A stretch of DNA of 64,000 bases. Source: Delphinus delphis. Its lineage: Eukaryota > Chordata > Mammalia > Artiodactyla > Delphinidae. A model generated the notes under the pieces. That model was not told the DNA's origin. It made no database searches and saw only the letters and a program-made list of their open reading frames with translations. Numbering within the stretch: position 1 is the stretch's first letter; each line of letters opens with the position of its first letter. Below are positions 57,351 through 64,000 of the stretch, one piece after another. The position numbers and the translations under genes are program-made. The DNA is taken from the NCBI RefSeq assembly GCF_949987515.2, contig NC_082702.1, positions 54,343,600-54,407,599 on the forward strand. Reading direction: 5' to 3'.

Positions 57351-57899
57351 AATATTGTAAAACTTAAATATTTAAGTCAACCCACTTGAGCTGAGTTATG
57401 GACTGATTTTTCTAAACTTATCATTGCAGAATCAACAGTGTCTGAAGCAAACTATGACATGCCATCTGACGACCACCCTCGTGGTGGTCTGAGCATTTTT
57501 CTAGAGCAGGGACGGGCTGCAGAGCCCTCCACTCGGAGTAGGGCTCTAAATCAGAGAATTAACCAGAAAATGCTGCCCTCGACATGGGTATCAATTCATG
57601 GAGTTTCTGTCTGAGTGGGGAGACTTAAGCCACCCTTCATCTCCCTGACAGCAGGACATTTCCATGCTGACCAGCCAAATCAACCATCTTAAACATGATG
57701 TTTTCAAACGTTATTGGGGAGAAAAGCTGACTCGGGCATTAAAATACCGTCTGCAATGCCCATCTACGCCAGCTCAGTTCATCCTGCCAAGGGGTCTCTT
57801 AGCTTGTACTCCTTGGTATTCCCTCTTCCCCAGCTTGGGTAATCGCATCACCACCTGCACGGTCCCCAAGCTGGAACCCCATCCCCACTGAGGCTCCTG
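57351..57899. other. Unassigned intron sequence
   Basis: Unique-looking sequence. A short inverted repeat, gaccaccctcgtggtggtc, lies at 57470-57488. Confidence 0.45.
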
Positions 57900-58495
57900 C
57901 CCCATCTCTCCCAGCCCAGCTCTCACTGTCTATCCAGCCCCCTGAATCCAGCCTCTGCTCTTGCACCCTGGCTGCCCTCACCTCATCCCCCATGGTCAGT
58001 CCGCGTTACTGCACTGGCCGCCCAGCTGGTCCTCCTGTGCCCTCTCTCCTCACTCAAGCCCTCTCCTTTCCCTGCCTCCAGCATCCCCTGCTCTTATCAA
58101 AGCCAGCATCCTGCTTAAAAGTCTACGAAAACTTATTCCCACAAAATAGCCACACGATTCCCTCTGTCTAGAACAACCTTCTCCAGCTCCACAAAGTATT
58201 CTCGCTTCTAAGCCACATCTTCATGGAGCCTTTGGAACTGTCCCCAGACAGTTAATTATTCCATGTCGCAAGCTCCCGTGACATTTTATCCTCACGTCTC
58301 TTCCCACACTTAAAGCGCTATCCTCAAAAAAAAACAAAAAAAAAGTGCTATCCTGCATCTGTTTACATATCTGTTCCTGCCACACTGCTAACATTTCAAG
58401 AACAGGCACCCTGTATGGTTGATTCTTGTGCATATCCAGTAAGACACAGGGCAGAGCCCCAATAAATAATTATTGGCTGAATGAATAAAATAAAA
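57900..58495 (+). mobile_element. L2 LINE 3' region, sense
   Basis: 'ctcttgcaccctggctgccc', 'cgattccctctgtctagaac', 'caagaacaggcaccctgtat' and the terminus 'ggctgaatgaataaaa' are in L2 order. Confidence 0.85.
58312..58354. mobile_element. Poly(A)-only insertion with target duplication
   Basis: aaagcgctatcct (58312-58324) and aaagtgctatcct (58342-58354) flank c-A9-c-A9, inside an L2. It looks like a retrotransposition event that copied only the poly(A) tail. Confidence 0.6.
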
Positions 58496-60039
58496 CTGTC
58501 ATGTTTAAACATGGCCTTCAAATCAACTTTGGCCTTTTCTTTAAAGTCCGTAAAATGGAAACCAAAAAAGCCAAAAGGTGGAATTTTTTTTTTTAAACAG
58601 TTCAGGTTTCAGATTATTTCTCCTCCAGAAGAATTTTTGAGTCTGAATTATGTGAATAATTGCCTCAGCTCTACATCGAGTATCACCCGTGGAAACCTGG
58701 CATAGTTTGCAAATCTATTTTCTACCAGGTTTTTGGTTGGTTTACTATTAAATGTTTTCAAAATATAAAATGAGATTGGTAAGATCTCTATTAACAAAGC
58801 AATAAAAATGCTTATGAATTAAAATGCGACGAGATTCTTGGCTTACAGGGTACATGCCCAAAAAAAATTAAAAATCTGTAAAATACTGATCCTGCAAACC
58901 ATAGTAAATAGAACACAGGGATGAACTAAGCAATACGAAGGGGGCCCATACAGAGAAGAATCCTGGTTCACTCCCATTTCTGAGCAAAGGTAAAGATAGC
59001 TTAGAGCCCTGTTCACATGAAATAAGAAGTGTGACATTTATTTGCTCACAGCTGCTTAGCTGAGGTTCAACAGATGCCCAGAAATGCGGAAGGAACTTGG
59101 GGGGAGTAGCTTGCCCCACCCAAGCATTCTGCCCTGACAGACAAGCCTCAGAATCTAGCAGGGGTGCCCAGCCTTCAGTCAGGGGCCACATCTGAACTGT
59201 GGTTCCTCATGAATTGGCCCATCCTCCTGATTTCCCTCCCAGAGTTTAGGCCTCAGGCTTTCCTGAGGCACCCAGCTGAGGTCTCCCTCCTTGTTCCTGG
59301 TGTGGACTCCCTACTCTGAGCCCCAGTTCCACAGACCCCATCCTATACACACCCTTGTTTCTTCCCTAGGTGGGGGAAAGGAGGACACTTTCTCAGAATA
59401 GAAGGAAACGTATGGAAATACAAACACATGTGATTACATGCATGGAAAGAGCAACACATCCTTAGCTTTTTCAAATCAACCTAAATTAATTCAAAACTCA
59501 ACCAGGGGAGTGTAGGCTTTTTGAGCGTGAGCCACCCATTCTCCTTGTGTGGCAACTTATGATAAACACTGCATTTTCCTTCACCACACACACTCACAAA
59601 AACCTACCAGGTAGGTAGCTACCAGGTACCTATTATAATAGGATGATGACGGAGAACAGTCCTGATGCTCAGAGCCCGTGGAGCTCAGAAATGAGCTTCC
59701 TGTCTTTCCCTCCTCTCACTTTCTCTTCCTGCATTTTATTCTTCAAGCAGGCAACCTCACTGTGCACACTATTCCCCATACAAAATTCACGATTCCCAAG
59801 GTAAGACACATGCTACACGCCTCTAGGCCCAGTGACTAGAAAAATGTACTACCTTCCTTTACTTCTCAGAGCTAGCTTCTGAAAGTTCTTGCTGAGATTC
59901 AACCTTCTCTGCCTATGAAGCCAGCCCAGCCAAATGTGGAAAGACCAGGGACCCTATTCTTCTAAGGGGACTCTCTTGAGGAGATACACTGGGGTCTTAT
60001 CTTACTAGTCTAGGGACATTGTAGCATGTGAAAATCTGG
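58496..60039. other. Unassigned intron sequence
   Basis: About 1.5 kb with no named repeat and no exon signature. Confidence 0.45.
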
Positions 60040-60490
60040 TCCCTTGTATGCACATGTTCATAGCAGCATTATTCATAACAGACAAAAAGTAGAAACAACC
60101 CAAATGTCCGTTAGCTAGTAAATGGATAAACAAAATGTGGTCCATCAGCTGAATGGAATATTATCCAGCTATAAAAAGGAGTGAAGTGCTAATTCTTGCT
60201 ATAACATGGATGAACCTCAAAAACATCATGCTAAGTGAGAAAAGCAGGACACAAAAGGCTGTGTTGTATGATGCCATTTATAGAAATGTCCAGAAAACAC
60301 AAATCTATAGAAAAAGAAAGGAGATTAGTGGTTGTCTAGTACTGGAAGTAGGTATGAAGAGTTAGTACAAATGGGCCCGAGGTTTCTTTTGGGGGTGATG
60401 GAAATGTTCTAAAATTAGATGGCGGTAGTAGTTGCAGAACTCTGTGAATTTACTAAATATCAATTCATTGTAAAAACAATTAGAGGAAAG
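60040..60490 (+). mobile_element. Old L1 ORF2 tail and 3' region, sense
   Basis: 'tcatagcagcattattcata', 'acaacccaaatgtccgttag', 'atggaatattatccagctat' and 'tttgggggtgatggaaatgt' are in L1 order. An open piece at 60153-60365 (MEYYPAIKRSEVLILAITWM) is the ORF2 C-terminus. Confidence 0.88.
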
Positions 60491-61261
60491 AAAGAGGAAT
60501 TGGAAAAAAATATTTTTAAATCCCTGTATAGCTTTTGAGTTTACATTTCTGTTTCTGATTATTATGGTAATCATGGTTATTATTAAAGGAGATTGAAAAG
60601 AGAAAAGTATTATTTTAATGTTAATTACCTGGAGAGATAATCATTATTTAGGCTTTGATATATTTCTTTCTAATCTTTTTCCTAATCATATATATCTTTT
60701 AATTAGAATCACACTGGTTTTGTCTGTTATATCATGCACATCATATATGTGTGTGTGTGTGTGTGTATATATATATGTAAATATATATCTTCTGAATAAT
60801 GGAACATATCAGAAAATTTCAGTGTTTTTTTGGCTAAGTGGAAATCCTGTTTGGTCAGGGTTCTGAATAAAATAACATTCCCATAATTTTTTAAAAAACA
60901 AAACAAAACAAAAAAAACTGGCCCTGCTTCTCATTACATCCACCCACAGCATCAAAGCAGTGCCAGGAGACCCACGTGTGACATGTTTCCTTGGGTACAG
61001 GCCTTAGCTCCGCCCACCTTCCACAAAAAGCAATGTATTGTTGGTCGCTTAAGTAACGAAAGCACAGAGATTGTTTTTTACCCTTTCTAACAATACTTGA
61101 TTTGATGCCAGCCACAAGCAGCAAAATACCTAAACTTTGAACTCCACAGATGAGTCTGGCGCAGATGGTGGGTTGTGCTACAGTCACCAGTCATTCCACT
61201 CCCTTGCTAGAGCTCCCAAAGTGTGCATGGCATGGGAACACTGTGTCTTACAGGCCACAGC
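60491..61261. other. Unassigned AT-rich intron sequence with TG/TA microsatellite
   Basis: 60749-60790 is an atatgtgtgtgt...tatatata compound microsatellite; an A-rich (aaaac)n patch lies at 60891-60917. The rest is unrecognised. Confidence 0.6.
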
Positions 61262-61370
61262 CCTCAAACAGGTGACCCACCACCAATGCTACAGAGCCTT
61301 GGACAAGTTACTTAATCCTTCTGAGCCCCAGTTTCCTCTTCTGAAAAAATGACGGAAAATTGGAAGGTAG
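61262..61370 (+). mobile_element. MIR fragment, sense
   Basis: 'gccttggacaagttacttaa' and 'ctgagccccagtttcctctt' match MIR. Confidence 0.72.
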
Positions 61371-61984
61371 AACCCCACGGGCTCAAAACAGCAACCTCTC
61401 TGGTTTGCTTGAACTTTTCTTACTCTGATTAACAGGAGGGGTTCAACTTCTCGCCATAAATGCTCACTTTCATTAGTTACATGATCCTGCTTCTCTTAGA
61501 AAACGCACAGCTCTGCCCCCAAATAAACCTAGAACACAGAGGTCCAAGCATCAAATGCTGAACCAGCCAGACTGAGGGTTTGGCCGGGACAGCTGGCACT
61601 GAGCACAGGATACCAACTCGACCGTCTCATGAGGAAGTTACCACCACCACAGTGGAGAAGTACAAGTCAAATTGTCTTGGTTCAAAATCAAGCGGCAGGA
61701 TCAATTTGTTTCTGTTTTGATCAATGTGTGAGGTATTACAAGCTGTCAGTGCCGAGTGGGAACTACGAATCCAGAAATGGGAGCAAGCAGTGGTCCAGAG
61801 CACAACTTCACGACGTCAGAGCATCTCTGTGGTCTTCAAGGCACAGTCCTCTGGATAGGACAGACTCACTCATTCAGATCCAGGAAAGAAAATGGTGACC
61901 GTTTCACCCATGTCAAGCCATTGTTTGGCAGCATAAAAGCTTGCAACAAGATGAATGACCCACGAAGATTTGAAGGCTGTGGGG
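61371..61984. other. Unassigned intron sequence
   Basis: No feature named; the 3' side may extend the following L1. Confidence 0.4.
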
Positions 61985-62490
61985 AGGAAGAGAGAGTTGT
62001 CGTTTAACGGGGGCAGCGTTCCAGGTGGGGAAGATGGAAAAGTTCTCAAGATGGATAGTGGTGATGGTTGCACAGTGGGGATGTACTCAATGCCATTGAA
62101 CTGTACACTTAAAAATGGTCAAAATGGGGACTTCCCTGGTGGCACAGTGGTTAAGAATCCGCCTGCCAATGCAGGGAACACGGGTTCGAGCCCTGGTCTG
62201 GGAAGATCCCACATGCCATGGAGCAACTAAGCCCGTGCACCACAACTACTGAGCTTGTGCTCTAGAGCCTGTGAGCCACAACTACTGAGCCCACGTACCT
62301 AGAGCCCGTGCTCCACAACAAGAGAAGCCACCGCAACGAGAAGCCCGCGCACCGCAACGAAGAGTAGCCCCCGCTTGCTGCAACTAGAGAAGACCCAGTG
62401 CAACCAAAAATAAATTAGTTAATTTTTTAAATGGTTAAAATGGCAAATGTTTTATATATATATATATATAACCACAATAAAAAGTAGCTC
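61985..62490 (+). mobile_element. Old L1 3' untranslated region, split by a SINE
   Basis: 'aagttctcaagatggatagt', 'gtgatggttgcacagtgggg' and 'gaactgtacacttaaaaatg' lead to the SINE; 'taaaatggcaaatgttttat', (TA)n and 'accacaataaaaag' close the element. It ends in a canonical L1 tail. Confidence 0.85.
62128..62428 (+). mobile_element. CHR-type SINE nested in L1, sense
   Basis: Complete long-form copy. Flanks aaatggtcaaaatgg (62113-62127) and aaatggttaaaatgg (62429-62443) differ at one base. The target is the L1 3' end. Confidence 0.95.
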
Positions 62491-63884
62491 ATAAGAAAAA
62501 GACACAAAAAATAATAATAACCCCAAATCATGGTTTAGGAATTTTAGTTTGCTTTCATGGTTGAAATGAGAGCCTGTAAGAATCAAGCTACACAGTGCAA
62601 GTTCAGACACAGAAAGCGAAGGTTAACCCTTGCTCTAGAGAAGGAGGCCTGAGGCTCACGGAGTTTATCTGAGCCCGTCCTCAAACTCTCTGACCTCAGC
62701 CTCACAACAACTAAAACCAGGGTGTTTTTAGATCAGCAGCTCTGAACATGCTCAGAGCCCAGGCTGCACTTCCAGTACTCCCAGTGACTGCGGACCCCTC
62801 GGTATGAACGGACGTGCATTTCCCTGGAAGCAGGACCATGAGCTTCATCAGATTCCCAAAGGGGAACCCACCTCCCGTTCAATTTAAGACCCACTGACAG
62901 GAGTAGTTCATCTCTGGGGACCCTTCCCTCTCCTGACACTATAAAGACCGAAGCCCTTGCAGAGACAAGCAATCCCTCCACAGGTTGCGAGGTGGGACTT
63001 TCTCTGAGCCTTAATGTGTCCTCCGAGAATGTGGCCCTGGGTTCCTCTGAGGAGCTGCCCGGAGGAGCAAGTGCAGGTCTAGCTCCATATCCCTTGGGAG
63101 CTAGGAGCGGGCCCTTGGGAGCTTGGGGTTGCTGGTGGAAAGGGGGAGAGGAGGGCCGTGGGACTTTTGCTGAGTGCCAGGGAATACCTAGAAGCTCCAG
63201 TATTTCCTGGGCCTCCGGAACTATTGGAGCCAAAGGGCTCGTGAGGAACCATTACATATTGAATCACATTTCATTTTGGATGGTGGTTTTTTTTTCAATC
63301 CTGTGCATATAAACTGGGAGAGGGTTTCCCTGAGGATTTTGAGAATCAAGTCTTTACCTTCTCAACAAAAGAAAAACAAGCTCATTTTACTTGACTTCAG
63401 AAAAAGACATCACCAGCCTGACCTGGGAATAACACATGGGGAACTGAAGACAGTAGTATAATTAAGTTCACGAAAGGCCAATTCTTATGACCATATTTCA
63501 AATACTCATAATGCCTTCTCATCCATTGTACCAAATGACTTCATATTATATTCAGAGTGAAAAAATTATAATGCATTCCTCTGAGATATTCAATTAGTTC
63601 CATAAAAAGAGAAAAATATTTTTTCAGTAAAGAAATTCAACCAAATTACTAAAGCTGACAGTGAAAAACCAACTTCAAAGTAATTACGCATTTCCTTTGA
63701 GTTCTTGTGCTAACAAAAGTTGATGGTCTGCCACCATTAGAAGTAGCCATCCTTCTGATGATTAATTACATTTGTGTTCCTATTTTAGCAGATACTTATT
63801 TGAATGTTTACTCTAGAACTGTCTTTGGGTGTTAATCTATTTAAATTTCCACCAGCCCCACTAAAGAGTATCTGTTCCCCAGAT
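62491..63884. other. Unassigned, repeat-free intron sequence
   Basis: About 1.4 kb. A 166-codon antisense open frame (62733-63233) is the longest not explained by repeats, but it has no recognisable domain, is proline- and serine-rich, and is probably chance. 63450-63800 is AT-rich unique sequence. Confidence 0.4.
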
Positions 63885-64000
63885 GCAGAGACATAGAGAA
63901 CAGGCTTGTGGTTGCCAGGGGTGGGGGGGGGTGGGGAAGAGAAGGAGTGGGAGTTTGGGATGAGCAGATGCAAACTATACAGAATGGATCGACAACAAGG
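63885..64000 (+). mobile_element. L1 3' untranslated region, sense, running off the window
   Basis: 'agacatagagaacaggcttg', a G-rich run and 'gatgagcagatgcaaactat' are typical of the L1 3' untranslated region. It continues past the window. Confidence 0.82.

Larger units (their letters stand above)
47627..64000 (+). other. CDH13: CDH13 intron, downstream of the exon (partial)
   Basis: The next exon should open by finishing a glycine codon and encode the end of EC4 and the EC4/EC5 calcium linker (DVNDNAP-type motif). No such frame was seen before the window ends, so this intron is longer than 16 kb. Confidence 0.85.

Noticed and set aside
62733..63233. 166-codon antisense open frame in unique sequence
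   Set aside because: Low-complexity, proline- and serine-rich, with no recognised motif, no splice context and no polyadenylation signal identified; probably chance.

Overview
This is a vertebrate nuclear window that is almost entirely intron. The interspersed repeats are mammalian: MIR, L2, old L1, MaLR LTRs, hAT-Charlie and Tigger DNA elements. About eleven copies of the tRNA-derived CHR SINE (its 'cttccctggtggcgcagtgg' head, tRNA B box and A-rich tail) point to a cetartiodactyl. CHR copies are abundant and include a short GC-rich subfamily, while ruminant BovB and Bov-tA elements were not seen. A whale or dolphin is therefore the most likely source; this is an inference from repeat content. 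No bacterial, phage, CRISPR or operon-type feature is present.

The only supported host coding sequence is one 143-bp exon at 47484-47626 on the + strand. It has a textbook acceptor and donor and reads as 47 codons of the fourth extracellular cadherin repeat. The wording of the peptide ([10 protein letters not shown]..., LDRESPF, LFLAIDS) identifies CDH13, T-/H-cadherin, a GPI-anchored cadherin that binds adiponectin and LDL. The rest of the window is flanking intron on both sides (at least 47.4 kb upstream and 16.4 kb downstream), which fits the very long introns known for CDH13. I found no other CDH13 exon.

Layout: 1-1120 is an L2 split by an LTR-like insertion and carries a GT/GA microsatellite. 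4.2-7.2 kb holds a CHR SINE, an L1 stub, a Tigger element and a 101-bp-period tandem duplication. 10-12.2 kb holds an L1 nested inside an opposite-strand L1 with a perfect 16-bp target duplication. 14.8-20.3 kb holds a SINE, L2, MaLR, MER20-like and MER2-like elements. 22.96-24.04 kb is the best preserved L1 copy, with an open ORF2 tail. 28-37 kb holds SINEs, L2 and a GGAT array. 37.3-41.1 kb is repeat-poor and contains a cluster of transcription-factor-like motifs. 41-47 kb holds the short-type SINEs, then comes the exon. 48-50 kb is fragmentary antisense L2. 52-54.8 kb is a three-layer L1/SINE/L1 nest. 58-64 kb holds L2, L1 and one more SINE.

The repeats do not work together as a system. 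They record successive insertions into one intron, and several retain target-site duplications that give their relative order. Repeat family names come from recognising consensus wording by eye, and boundaries are approximate unless a target duplication is given.
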